Assembly: GCA_030147305.1 (NCBI GenBank)
Contig: JASLAE010000196.1
Span: forward strand, 1 to 22,052
Direction of reading: 5' to 3'
Source of the DNA: Cesiribacter sp.
GTDB taxonomy: Bacteria > Bacteroidota > Bacteroidia > Cytophagales > Cyclobacteriaceae
Length of the DNA stretch: 22,052 bases
Of this stretch, positions 6,977-14,357 are shown piece after piece. Position numbers and translations under genes: made by a program. The notes under the pieces were generated by a model that was given only the letters and a program-made list of their open reading frames with translations, ran no database searches and was not told the origin of the DNA. Position 1 is the stretch's first letter. The number at the start of each line of letters is the position of its first letter.

Positions 6977-7879
6977 TTGAAGAAACTGACCGTAGCAGCA
7001 GCACAGTATCCGATCACAGAACATCAAAGCCTGAGTGACTGGCAGCAATTTACAGAACAATGGGTAGCAAGCGCGGCCGCACAGGGAGCCGCTTTGCTGC
7101 TTTTTCCCGAGTATGGGTCCATGGAGCTGGTAAGCCTTTTTCCAGGGGAGATCAGGGAAGACATTAAAAAGCAGCTGCTGGAGCTTCAAACACTGAGAGA
7201 GGACTTTTGCACTACTTTTGCTGCACTGGCTAAAAAATACAAGGTAGTAATTGTGGCACCCAGCTTTCCGGTGCTGGAAGAAGGCAACGTACACAACCGG
7301 GCCTATGTGTTTTCACCAGCCGGGTTGGCAGGCTTCCAGGATAAATTCTTCATGACCCGCTTCGAAGATGAAGAGTGGGGCATTCAAAGCGCACCTAAAG
7401 TGCTTTGCCTGTTTGAGGCAGCCTGGGGAAGTTTTGGTATACAAATTTGCTATGATGTTGAATTTGCACTGGGATCTCATCTGTTAAATGCCGCCGGTGC
7501 TTCACTTATCCTGGCCCCCAGCTGCACAGAAGCAATCAGGGGCGCCACGCGGGTGCACATCGGAGCCCGGGCAAGGGCACTCGAGAACCAGGCGTATGCG
7601 GTGGTTTCTCAAACCATAGGCAATGCACCCTGGTCGCCGGCAGTAGATATTAATTATGGTTTCACGGCCTTTTACTGTTCTCCCGACGGTAATTTGCCGG
7701 AAGAAGGTATTTTAAGCAGCATGCCACCCCAAACCGAAGGCTGGCTCATCCAGGAGCTGGACCTTACTAACATAGAAGAAGTAAGAAACGGCGGACAGGT
7801 TTTTAACTTTAAGGACCATCAGCGATATTATTCCAGGTTTCTTGACCAGGAAATTGAAATTGTAAAAAGGCAACTTTAA
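6977..7879 (+). CDS. Carbon-nitrogen hydrolase (nitrilase superfamily)
   Basis: A 300-residue cytosolic amidase/nitrilase-superfamily enzyme that hydrolyses non-peptide C-N bonds. The Glu-Lys-Cys catalytic triad is complete: E45 in LLFPEYGSME, K123 in FQDKFFMTRFE, and C158 in GIQICYDVEF. The segment ARARALENQAYAVVSQT is typical of the family. The start must be the TTG at 6977: an in-frame TAA lies only three codons before it and no ATG lies between. The gene is third in the NTF2-GNAT-hydrolase operon, 19 bp after the GNAT stop, and a strong terminator follows 59 bp after its end. The substrate is unknown. The branch resembles omega-amidase/aliphatic-amidase-like hydrolases more than bacterial nitrilases proper. 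Confidence 0.9.
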   Translation: MKKLTVAAAQYPITEHQSLSDWQQFTEQWVASAAAQGAALLLFPEYGSMELVSLFPGEIREDIKKQLLELQTLREDFCTTFAALAKKYKVVIVAPSFPVLEEGNVHNRAYVFSPAGLAGFQDKFFMTRFEDEEWGIQSAPKVLCLFEAAWGSFGIQICYDVEFALGSHLLNAAGASLILAPSCTEAIRGATRVHIGARARALENQAYAVVSQTIGNAPWSPAVDINYGFTAFYCSPDGNLPEEGILSSMPPQTEGWLIQELDLTNIEEVRNGGQVFNFKDHQRYYSRFLDQEIEIVKRQL

Positions 7880-7938
7880 GCTGCTGCTGATCCTGCTCCG
7901 ATTACAAATAGTAACAGTAGATCTGGTAGATCAACAAG

Positions 7939-7968
7939 AAAAAGGCGCCTCAAACGAAGCGCCTTTTT
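7939..7968. terminator. Bidirectional rho-independent terminator
   Basis: AAAAAGGCGC (7939-7948) and GCGCCTTTTT (7959-7968) are perfect 10-bp arms with a 10-nt loop. The GC-rich core is flanked by A- and T-runs, so it can work on both strands. It separates the nitrilase operon from the convergent catalase gene. Confidence 0.9.
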
Positions 7969-8028
7969 ACAGCGTAAACTATACAGTATTTGTTGGTACA
8001 ATAACTTTATTTTCAGCAACAGTACTTG

Positions 8029-9534
8029 TTATTGAACAAGCTGCGCGTGCATGCCAGACATCATATTATCCAGTCCTACTACTCCAAGTCCCTGCGCAAT
8101 GCGCATGCCCAGCTCTACATCGGCCCGGAAAAAGTGGCACAGCTGGCGGTTAATGATTTCGGTACGCTTTGGCCCTGAAATACCACTCATAGCGCCTGTG
8201 ATATTGTTGACAGTTTCGGTACGTTCGGCTTCACTCATCACAACCCTGAACAGTTTGCCAGGTTGCGAATAATGGTCATTTTCACCCTCTGCATTGCGAT
8301 CGTACCAGTCTGCTACAATACTATCCAGCGTTTCTGCCGGCTCTTTATAAGCAGGGTCTGGCTTGATGTTGTCGAAGCTGTTCGGGAAATAATTAGGGTT
8401 TCGGCCACCGTTGCCGTCTACCCGCATGCCGCCATCCCGCTGATAGTTGTTCACCATAAAGGGGCAGCGGTTCACCGGAATCTGCTCATAATTAGCCCCC
8501 AGGCGGTAGCGGTGCGCATCCGGATAAGAGAGCAAACGGCCCTGCAACATCTTATCGGGGGAGTAGCCAATACCATCTACCACATGTGCAGGCGCAAAAG
8601 CAGCCTGTTCCACCTCGGCAAAGTAATTGTCAGGGTTCTGATTTAATTCCAGCACGCCTACATCTATCAGAGGATAATCGCTGTGCGGCCAGATTTTGGT
8701 AAGGTCGAAGGGGTTAATGTGATATGTTTTAGCATCTGCTTCCGGCATCACCTGTACCTTCAGGTCCCACTTAGGGAAATCGCCCCGGTCAATGGCCTCC
8801 AGTAAGTCGCGCTGCGAGTGGTCCAGGTCTTTACTCTTCATCTCTGCGGCTTCGGCATCTGTAAAGTTTTTAATACCCTGGGCTGTTTTAAAATGGAATT
8901 TCACCCAGTACCGCTCCCCTTCCTTACTGATGAAGGACATGGTGTGGCTGCCATAGCCATTCATGTGGCGGTAGCCATAAGGAGTACCCCTGCCGCTCAT
9001 CAGAATCATTACCTGGTGCAGCGATTCCGGATTCAGGGACCAGAAGTCCCAGATCATGGTTGGGGATTTAAGGTTGGTATAGGGGTCCCGCTTTTGTGTA
9101 TGGATAAAGTCAGGAAACTTCTTGGGGTCTTTTACAAAGAACACAGGGGTATTGTTGCCTACCAGATCGAAGTTGCCATCTTCGGTGTAAAACTTAACGG
9201 CAAAGCCGCGTGGGTCTCTTTCGCTATCGGCAGAGCCTTTTTCACCACCTACGGTAGAGAAGCGCAGGAATACCCGGGTCTGCTTGCCAATGGCAGAAAA
9301 GAGCTTGGCACGCGTAAACTTCGAAATATCATGCGTAACGGTGAACGTACCAAAAGCACCCGATCCCTTGGCATGCACCACCCGCTCGGGAATCCGTTCG
9401 CGGTTAAAGTGGGCTAGTTTTTCATGCAATATGTAGTCCTGTAGCAAGAGGGGACCTCTGGGACCAGCAGATTGCGTATTTTCATGCTCAACATAGGGAC
9501 GGCCCGATGCTGTCGTAAGTTTTTTGTTTTCCAT
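8029..9534 (-). CDS. katA: Monofunctional haem catalase
   Basis: A 501-residue small-subunit catalase that decomposes hydrogen peroxide. The distal haem residues are present: H54 in RVVHAKGSGAFG, and the Asn in DLVGNNTPVFF (about 127). So is the proximal haem-ligand Tyr, Y337 in RLLSYPDAHRYRLG. NADPH-clade features such as the HINPFDLTKIWPH segment are also seen. There is no signal peptide, so it is cytosolic. An upstream in-frame ATG at 9567 would add 11 residues (MIRFVKSKTKD). However, a perfect -7 element, TAGGTTTG, lies at 9562-9555, between the two ATGs, so transcription should begin after 9567 and the ATG at 9534 is the real start. The gene is divergent from oxyR, 89 bp apart, and peroxide induction through OxyR is likely from the family and the context. 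Confidence 0.96.
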   Translation of the reverse strand: MENKKLTTASGRPYVEHENTQSAGPRGPLLLQDYILHEKLAHFNRERIPERVVHAKGSGAFGTFTVTHDISKFTRAKLFSAIGKQTRVFLRFSTVGGEKGSADSERDPRGFAVKFYTEDGNFDLVGNNTPVFFVKDPKKFPDFIHTQKRDPYTNLKSPTMIWDFWSLNPESLHQVMILMSGRGTPYGYRHMNGYGSHTMSFISKEGERYWVKFHFKTAQGIKNFTDAEAAEMKSKDLDHSQRDLLEAIDRGDFPKWDLKVQVMPEADAKTYHINPFDLTKIWPHSDYPLIDVGVLELNQNPDNYFAEVEQAAFAPAHVVDGIGYSPDKMLQGRLLSYPDAHRYRLGANYEQIPVNRCPFMVNNYQRDGGMRVDGNGGRNPNYFPNSFDNIKPDPAYKEPAETLDSIVADWYDRNAEGENDHYSQPGKLFRVVMSEAERTETVNNITGAMSGISGPKRTEIINRQLCHFFRADVELGMRIAQGLGVVGLDNMMSGMHAQLVQ

Positions 9535-9623
9535 ATCTTTGGTTTTGGATTTAACAAACCTAATCATGAACTTAGTATAAGGGAAATCGATTATAATAAT
9601 ATAATTATCAATAAAAGCTATAC
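9535..9623. promoter_or_regulatory. Divergent katA-oxyR control region
   Basis: The 89 bp between the two start codons are very AT-rich around 9585-9610. They contain the palindromes AATCGATT (9585-9592) and ATAATTAT (9601-9608), and a dyad ATTAT-N6-ATAAT (9590-9605). LysR-type regulators bind such interrupted dyads in front of their divergent targets, so OxyR probably binds here. The exact site is not fixed by the sequence. Confidence 0.55.
9555..9562 (-). promoter_or_regulatory. katA promoter -7 element
   Basis: On the minus strand this reads TAGGTTTG, an exact match to the Bacteroidota TAnnTTTG consensus. The -33 region is poor (TTTC about 20 bp upstream), as expected for a promoter that needs an activator such as OxyR. 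It decides between the two possible katA start codons. Confidence 0.6.
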
Positions 9624-10586
9624 ATGAATATTAGCCTTGTACAGCTGGAATATGTGTTGGCCCTCAGCACCCATGGCAGTTTTGTAGCAGCGGCAGAGCA
9701 TTGTCATGTTACCCAGCCAACCCTGAGCATGCAACTGAAAAAGATGGAGGAAGAATTAGGGGTACTCCTGTTCGATCGTTCCAAACAACCGCTTATGCCC
9801 ACCTATGTAGGTGCCAAAGTTGTAGAACAGGCCAGGGCAACCCTGCACGAGGCTCACAAAATTCGGGAGATTGTGCAGGAATCACAGGGTGTTGTAAAAG
9901 GTGAGCTGCACATTGGCATAATCCCAACGCTATCGCCTTACCTGCTCCCGTTGTTCATTGGCGAGTTTAGCCGAAAGTATCCCGGTGTGCAATTGCAGGT
10001 GCAGGATCTGCAAACCGAGGAAATCCTGAGCCGGATTAAAAAAGATTTACTGGATGTAGCCATCCTGGTTACCCCTACCCGGGACCCTGCAGTGGTAGAA
10101 AAGGCGTTATTTTATGAAGAATTCTACGCTTACCTGCACCCCGATATCGCCAGACAGAAAAGCGGCAATGCCATAGAAATAGAAGAGCTGCTCGAAAACA
10201 GGCTCTGGATGTTGCAGGAGGGCAACTGTTTCCGCAACCAAACTTTTAACCTCTGCGGCATGAATCAGCTTCGCTACAAAGACCTCCAGTTTCGCTACGA
10301 GAGTGGCAACCTGCACACCATCATTAAAATGGTAGAGCATGAGGGCGGTGCCACCCTTATTCCACAATTAGCTGCCAACGATCTGCCCGAAAAAGCCAAG
10401 GAGCAGCTCAAATTCATTGGCCGTAACCATCCGGTTCGGGAGGTAAGTCTGGTATATTCCAGAAAATTTGCCAAGATTGGGCTTATACAGAAGCTGGAAG
10501 AAGAGCTGTTACACAGCCTGCCGCAGGAGGTGCTCCGGAACCCCTCCAAAAATATTGTGGAAATCTACGCGCCACACTCCTTGTAG
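9624..10586 (+). CDS. oxyR: OxyR, LysR-type peroxide-sensing regulator
   Basis: A 320-residue LysR-family regulator. The N-terminal winged helix-turn-helix covers residues 1-60 (LEYVLALSTHGSFVAAAEHC, then QPTLSMQLKKMEEELG and LFDRS). The effector domain follows from about 92. The region LQEGNCFRNQTFNLCGM carries C202 and C211, nine residues apart like C199 and C208 of E. coli OxyR, in the same sequence context (EDGHCLRDQ in E. coli). These two form the redox disulphide. Conserved OxyR segments GVVKGELHIGIIPTLSPYLLP and GGATLIPQLA are also present. It is divergent from katA, the classical target, and probably represses or tunes itself from the shared 89-bp region. The ATG at 9624 gives the expected N-terminus. 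Confidence 0.94.
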   Translation: MNISLVQLEYVLALSTHGSFVAAAEHCHVTQPTLSMQLKKMEEELGVLLFDRSKQPLMPTYVGAKVVEQARATLHEAHKIREIVQESQGVVKGELHIGIIPTLSPYLLPLFIGEFSRKYPGVQLQVQDLQTEEILSRIKKDLLDVAILVTPTRDPAVVEKALFYEEFYAYLHPDIARQKSGNAIEIEELLENRLWMLQEGNCFRNQTFNLCGMNQLRYKDLQFRYESGNLHTIIKMVEHEGGATLIPQLAANDLPEKAKEQLKFIGRNHPVREVSLVYSRKFAKIGLIQKLEEELLHSLPQEVLRNPSKNIVEIYAPHSL

Positions 10587-10622
10587 CCATGCAAACCACT
10601 ACCACTTTTTAAACACTTACAG

Positions 10623-11054
10623 ATGGCAGCCCTTAAATCATCTTATATAATTATAGCAGCAGTGCTGGGCGTTTTAGCCCTGATTCTTTGGCAGTCGCTC
10701 TCGCAGCCAGGGGTCAAGGACTTAAAAGGAAATATGCAGGAGGTAGCCATGTACCGCAATGAGAATAACACCGGCCCTGTCGTCAGGCTATACGCTGTAA
10801 CAGCCGGCGATACGCTCTGGCAGGAAATGAAAAAATGGGGAGACCTGATGCCCTACACTAAATACGGCACAACAAAGGTTTATTTTTTCCAGCAGGGACA
10901 TGCCCCTGCCAGACTATATCCGGGAGAAGAGAATTTCGACTTTGGTTATCGCCAATACTGCCTGGCTAGTTATGAAAAAAATAATATGGGGCAGGTATCT
11001 TTTATCCAGTATCCTTATAGAAATGCAGCTCAACGAAATACTTTCACGCCATAA
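10623..11054 (+). CDS. Membrane-anchored protein of unknown function
   Basis: A 143-residue protein with one hydrophobic helix at residues 8-25 (YIIIAAVLGVLALILW), followed by about 115 mostly polar residues. It is therefore probably anchored in the inner membrane with a periplasmic domain, or cleaved. The soluble part is rich in Tyr and Asn and has no motif I recognise. It contains one Cys in RQYCLASYEK. The ATG at 10623 lies 36 bp after the oxyR stop on the same strand, so it may share the oxyR transcript. A small 5-bp hairpin, AGCCT-gtt-AGGCT (11060-11072), follows the stop and may be a weak end signal. It could be linked to oxidative stress by position only. Confidence 0.72.
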   Translation: MAALKSSYIIIAAVLGVLALILWQSLSQPGVKDLKGNMQEVAMYRNENNTGPVVRLYAVTAGDTLWQEMKKWGDLMPYTKYGTTKVYFFQQGHAPARLYPGEENFDFGYRQYCLASYEKNNMGQVSFIQYPYRNAAQRNTFTP

Positions 11055-11084
11055 ACAACAGCCTGTTAGGCTACAGATGGTGTA

Positions 11085-11549
11085 TTAGCCCTGAACATGC
11101 TTAGCGTCAGTGCTTTTGTTGTATTTCCATTCCCACACGGGGCCATCCTCTTTGTCGATTACCGTTCCCTGCAATTCAAATCCATTCTTTTCCAGAATCT
11201 TTGTTGAAAAATTATGCTCCGGCAAGGTGCGCGCTGTAATTTCCACAAGTGGATCTGTCTGCACTGCCAGGGCAACTAATTTCTTGCAGATTTCGGTCCC
11301 CACCCCTCTTTTCCTGTGTTTATCAAAAGTGCCGTAGGCAATTTCTACCCTACCCGCTACAGGAGCGCCTTTAAAAGCAGCACTTCCAACGATGTGATTA
11401 TCTTTTTGAACGAAATAACAAATCCAGGGCGGTTGATAGCCAATGACTTTATAGTAATCGATACTGGGATACAGGCTTTCCTGGCAATCCGGATTTTGAA
11501 CAAACTGGGAATTCTCCTCAATACTGTCCTTTATCGCAATTAATTCCAT
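11085..11549 (-). CDS. GNAT family N-acetyltransferase
   Basis: A 154-residue single-domain GNAT protein. The acetyl-CoA binding motif A is seen as DKHRKRGVGTEICKKLVALA (residues 76-95), preceded by the strand GRVEIAYGTF. The motif B part LPEHNFSTKILEKNGFELQGTV has the Asn and the typical EKNGF turn. This resembles the RimJ/RimL-like acetyltransferase group, but the substrate is unknown. The ATG at 11549 is the only good start. The gene is convergent with the membrane protein gene, whose stop lies 30 bp away, and is divergent from a possible small ORF. It looks like a single-gene unit. Confidence 0.87.
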   Translation of the reverse strand: MELIAIKDSIEENSQFVQNPDCQESLYPSIDYYKVIGYQPPWICYFVQKDNHIVGSAAFKGAPVAGRVEIAYGTFDKHRKRGVGTEICKKLVALAVQTDPLVEITARTLPEHNFSTKILEKNGFELQGTVIDKEDGPVWEWKYNKSTDAKHVQG

Positions 11550-11622
11550 AAGATGTAGGAATACAGTATAATGGTCGCTGTTGTGTTATTTACTACTATA
11601 TCAAACAGTGTTTTCTATAGTA

Positions 11623-11826
11623 ATGGCAAAAAGGCAGCAGCATCAATTTTCAAATGCCTTAACCTATTACAGGCAGAGCGGCAATATAACAATACAGTGC
11701 AAAGCTAATAAGGATTGGCTATCACAAGCAATTGCCTGCTTGATTATTGAGAATTTTCACGAGATAAAGCAGTTTCTCGCCCAGCGGAAGCCTTATTTTC
11801 ATGAACCAGGCTCCGGGGCGACCTGA
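11623..11826 (+). CDS. Possible small protein, 67 residues, function unknown
   Basis: An ORF of 67 codons starting with ATG (MAKRQQHQFSNALTYYRQSG). It is hydrophilic in its first third and then has an amphipathic helical part (QAIACLIIENFHEIKQFLAQ). It fills the gap between two minus-strand genes, does not lie opposite any gene, and is followed by hairpins and a T-run at 11841-11885. No motif is recognised and there is no clear promoter or ribosome binding site. A longer version from the TTG at 11581 is less likely. It may be a real small gene or a chance ORF. Confidence 0.4.
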   Translation: MAKRQQHQFSNALTYYRQSGNITIQCKANKDWLSQAIACLIIENFHEIKQFLAQRKPYFHEPGSGAT

Positions 11827-11839
11827 CACCTGACTATTT

Positions 11840-11885
11840 TCTCCTTAGGAAAGGAGCTTACCTGGTACCGTTCAGGAGATTTTTT
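11840..11885 (+). terminator. Possible terminator with alternative pairings
   Basis: CTCCTT (11841-11846) can pair with AAGGAG (11851-11856). The overlapping TCTCCT (11840-11845) can also pair with AGGAGA (11874-11879), which is followed directly by six Ts (11880-11885). A small stem CCTG/CAGG (11861-11864 / 11873-11876) lies inside the second structure. The two long pairings exclude each other. The signal follows the 67-residue ORF. Confidence 0.35.
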
Positions 11886-11952
11886 GCCCATGGTTATTTT
11901 ACCAGCATTCAATGCTTTTTATGTGCTGGGCACAAAAGTTTTTGCTACAATT

Positions 11953-12360
11953 TTATAGAGTATTTGCCTTCAGCCAGTATTCTTCCATCTGCCCAATAGC
12001 ATACCCAAAAGCCTCATAGTCTATGGGCTTTATCAGGTAACTGTTTGCCCCTAACTGATAGGACAGCTCTATATCCTGCCGTTCCGAAGAAGAGGTAAAC
12101 ATAACAACCGGGATAGACCTGGTTTCCTGGCTTTCTTTAACAAAGCGCAATAATTCAAAGCCACTTATTCTGGGCAGCTTTATGTCCAGCACGATCAGAC
12201 AGATTTCCCGAACATTGGTTTTTTCTTCCAGGTAGCCTCTTGCCTCCTCGGCACTGCCTACATGCTGCAGCTGTATCTGCTGGTTATGCTTGTTGAATCG
12301 CCTTTTAAAGAAATCTACGCAATACAGATCATCCTCTACCAAAAGTATCTCCATGCTCAT
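11953..12360 (-). CDS. Rcp1-type single-domain response regulator
   Basis: A 135-residue stand-alone receiver (CheY fold) without output domain. The acidic pocket is EDD (residues 9-11), the phosphoacceptor is D59 in LIVLDIKLPRISGFELL, the conserved Thr/Ser lies in VVMFTSSSE, and the Lys in SYLIKPIDYEAF. The C-terminal IGQMEEYWL is typical of Rcp1-like regulators that partner phytochrome-type kinases. The ATG at 12360 shares its A with the TAA stop of the upstream kinase (TAATG), so the two are translationally coupled and are almost certainly a cognate pair. The ATG two codons later would also serve. With no output domain it must act by protein-protein contact or as a phosphate shuttle. Confidence 0.93.
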   Translation of the reverse strand: MSMEILLVEDDLYCVDFFKRRFNKHNQQIQLQHVGSAEEARGYLEEKTNVREICLIVLDIKLPRISGFELLRFVKESQETRSIPVVMFTSSSERQDIELSYQLGANSYLIKPIDYEAFGYAIGQMEEYWLKANTL

Positions 12361-13817
12361 TAATCTTCTACAGGTAAAGAAAAACAAAAAGTAGCGCCCT
12401 TACCAGGCACCGCATCTGCCCAAATTTCGCCGCCATGTCCTTCTACAATGCGTCTGGCAATGGCCAGTCCTGCACCGGTCCCTTCAAAATCCACATCAGC
12501 GTGCAGCCGCTTAAATACCTGGAACAAGTCCTGGGCATAGGCAGGATCGAAGCCTACACCATTGTCCTGCACACAGAAAACCTGTTTTGTGCTCTCTCTG
12601 CTATAAGTGATCATGATCTCGGGTGCAGCCTGCTGTCTGCTAAATTTCAGGGCATTGCTGATTAGATTTTCCCACACCTGACGAAAAAGAGTGGGGTCTA
12701 TCATCGCCGGTTCCATGGAGGCAATACTAATTTTTGTACCTTCTTTCACAGACGCCTCTGCCAACACTTGCCTTACCAGCACTTCCATGTCGCATGAGCG
12801 TTTGTGTACAGCCTTTTTCCCTAATTTAGCGAAATTCAACAAATCATGAATCAATGTACCCATTCTATTCGCATTGATCCTAACTATTTCCACAAGTTTA
12901 TTCCCTTCTTCGCCAAGCTGCTCACCGAACTCTTCCTTTAAAATACTGCTGTAGCCACTAATAGCCCGCAAGGGGGCCCGCAAATCATGCGAAATAGAAT
13001 ATGAAAAAGTGCTCAGTTCCGCACTCATTTTCTCCAGAACATTGTTACTCAACTCCAGCTCCTGGTTCAGGGCAAACAGTTTGTCATCATGCTCAACGAG
13101 CATTTGGTTTGTAGTCAGCAATTCTTCATTAAAAGCGGAGAGTTCTTCATTCGCCTCCTGCAGCCTGAGCTGCAGATTTGTGATAGCCTTTACATTCAGG
13201 GCTATGCGCCAGAGGGCCAGCAGCATCAGGGCCACACTCACGAAAAAAGCTGCCAGTACCACCATTCTGTTCTTTTGGCTATTTGCCTCGGCTTCCTGTC
13301 TTACCAATGCCAGAAGTTCCTGCTCACGGTCAATCAGCCTGGCCTGCACCTGAATTAACTGGTCAAAAATCTGTTTACCGCGCGTTATTTCCTGTACTGC
13401 TACCTCTCGTTCCCCTTGTGCCACCCGCAGAATAGCTGAATCTGCATACTCGAGCTTGGCAGCAATTAGCTGCTGCATCCTGTAAAAATCCTGATGCTGG
13501 TGTGAATGTCCTTCCAGATCCTGTTCCAGGCTGAGCAGCAGGGCCGGCAGGTTCTCTTTTGCCTGTTTGTAAGGCTCCAGAAATTCTTCATTTGCTGTAA
13601 TCACATACCCCCTGTGCGATCGCTGTATATCTTTCATCCGAGATTGTACATCTACCAGGCGGAGCAGGGTCTTTTGCATTGCTTCCACCTTATGAAATGA
13701 CCTAATCAGTTCTTCGGATGCCTGATAGTCCAGCACGTGCACAAAGGCTACGAGTCCAAGACCCACAACAAAAGCCCCCATTATTTTATAAAGTAACTTT
13801 ATATTACCCACTGCCAT
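12360..13817 (-). CDS. Transmembrane sensor histidine kinase with CHASE3 domain
   Basis: A 485-residue kinase. A first membrane helix spans residues about 10-29. An all-helical extracytoplasmic region of the CHASE3 type follows (about 35-184, with QRSHRGYVITANEEFLEPY), then a second membrane helix at about 186-207. A cytosolic coiled coil (210-268, with EELSAFNEELLTTN heptads) leads into HisKA with the phosphoacceptor H277 in YSISHDLRAPLRAISGYSSIL. The ATPase domain has NLISNALKFS, DNGVGFDP and GTGAGLAIARRIVEGHGG. The HisKA-ATPase core resembles phytochrome-type kinases, which fits the Rcp1-type receiver coupled downstream. The ligand of the sensor domain is unknown. It is divergent from another Rcp1-type receiver gene 81 bp away. 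Confidence 0.93.
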   Translation of the reverse strand: MAVGNIKLLYKIMGAFVVGLGLVAFVHVLDYQASEELIRSFHKVEAMQKTLLRLVDVQSRMKDIQRSHRGYVITANEEFLEPYKQAKENLPALLLSLEQDLEGHSHQHQDFYRMQQLIAAKLEYADSAILRVAQGEREVAVQEITRGKQIFDQLIQVQARLIDREQELLALVRQEAEANSQKNRMVVLAAFFVSVALMLLALWRIALNVKAITNLQLRLQEANEELSAFNEELLTTNQMLVEHDDKLFALNQELELSNNVLEKMSAELSTFSYSISHDLRAPLRAISGYSSILKEEFGEQLGEEGNKLVEIVRINANRMGTLIHDLLNFAKLGKKAVHKRSCDMEVLVRQVLAEASVKEGTKISIASMEPAMIDPTLFRQVWENLISNALKFSRQQAAPEIMITYSRESTKQVFCVQDNGVGFDPAYAQDLFQVFKRLHADVDFEGTGAGLAIARRIVEGHGGEIWADAVPGKGATFCFSLPVED

Positions 13818-13867
13818 GAACTATTGTATAATTTGAAACATTAATGCCAAAAACCGCATATACTTAA

Positions 13868-13875
13868 TAGGTTTA
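13868..13875 (+). promoter_or_regulatory. Weak candidate -7 element of the receiver gene at 13899
   Basis: TAGGTTTA differs from TAnnTTTG at the last base and lies 23 bp before the ATG. No -33 element at proper distance is seen, so this is tentative. Confidence 0.22.
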
Positions 13876-13898
13876 GTAGGAAGGGCCTGAAAGGTGAT

Positions 13899-14357
13899 AT
13901 GATGGAAAACGATGTAAAGATACTTTTGGTAGAAGATCAAAGCTATGATGCAGATCTAACGCGCAGAGCTTTAAAGGTAAATAACCTGGATGACAATTTT
14001 CTCCATATCAATGACGGCAAAGAAGCACTTGACTTTTTAATGGCCAGGGGAAAATACACGCATCGCCAGGAGCTGGCCAACCCGGTGGTGGTGCTGCTGG
14101 ATTTAGATTTACCCCGCGTGCATGGCACCAAAATCCTGAAAGAGCTGCGAAACACCGAGCGTACTAAAAACATTCCTGTTGTTGTACTTACGGTTTCTGC
14201 CGACGACCCGATGATAAAAGAATGCTACGATCTGGGTGCCAACAGCTTTATTGTAAAACCGGTAGATTCTGTAAAGTTCCATGAGGCAATCAACGAGGTA
14301 GGGTCATATTGGCTGCTGTATAACCAAAACTATCCGGATGCACAGGAAGATCAGTAA
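13899..14357 (+). CDS. Rcp1-type single-domain response regulator
   Basis: A 152-residue stand-alone receiver. The acidic residues are in LLVEDQSYDAD, the phosphoacceptor is D68 in VVVLLDLDLPRVHG, the conserved Thr is in VVVLTVSAD, and the Lys is in SFIVKPVDS. The C-terminal VGSYWLLY is the Rcp1-family tail. The insertion MARGKYTHRQELANP before the phosphorylation strand is also typical of Rcp1-like proteins. Two consecutive ATGs lie at 13899 and 13902. The gene is flanked by two kinase genes on the other strand. Its last 7 bp overlap the 3' end of the CheB-CheR kinase gene, tail to tail, with no terminator between. Either kinase could phosphorylate it. Confidence 0.93.
   Translation: MMENDVKILLVEDQSYDADLTRRALKVNNLDDNFLHINDGKEALDFLMARGKYTHRQELANPVVVLLDLDLPRVHGTKILKELRNTERTKNIPVVVLTVSADDPMIKECYDLGANSFIVKPVDSVKFHEAINEVGSYWLLYNQNYPDAQEDQ

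Noticed and set aside
8818..9417. 199-codon plus-strand ORF opposite the catalase gene
   Set aside because: The catalase frame has all haem and active-site residues. This ORF is its shadow.
9535..9567. Upstream ATG for the catalase gene
   Set aside because: It lies upstream of the perfect -7 element at 9555-9562, so it should not be in the mRNA.
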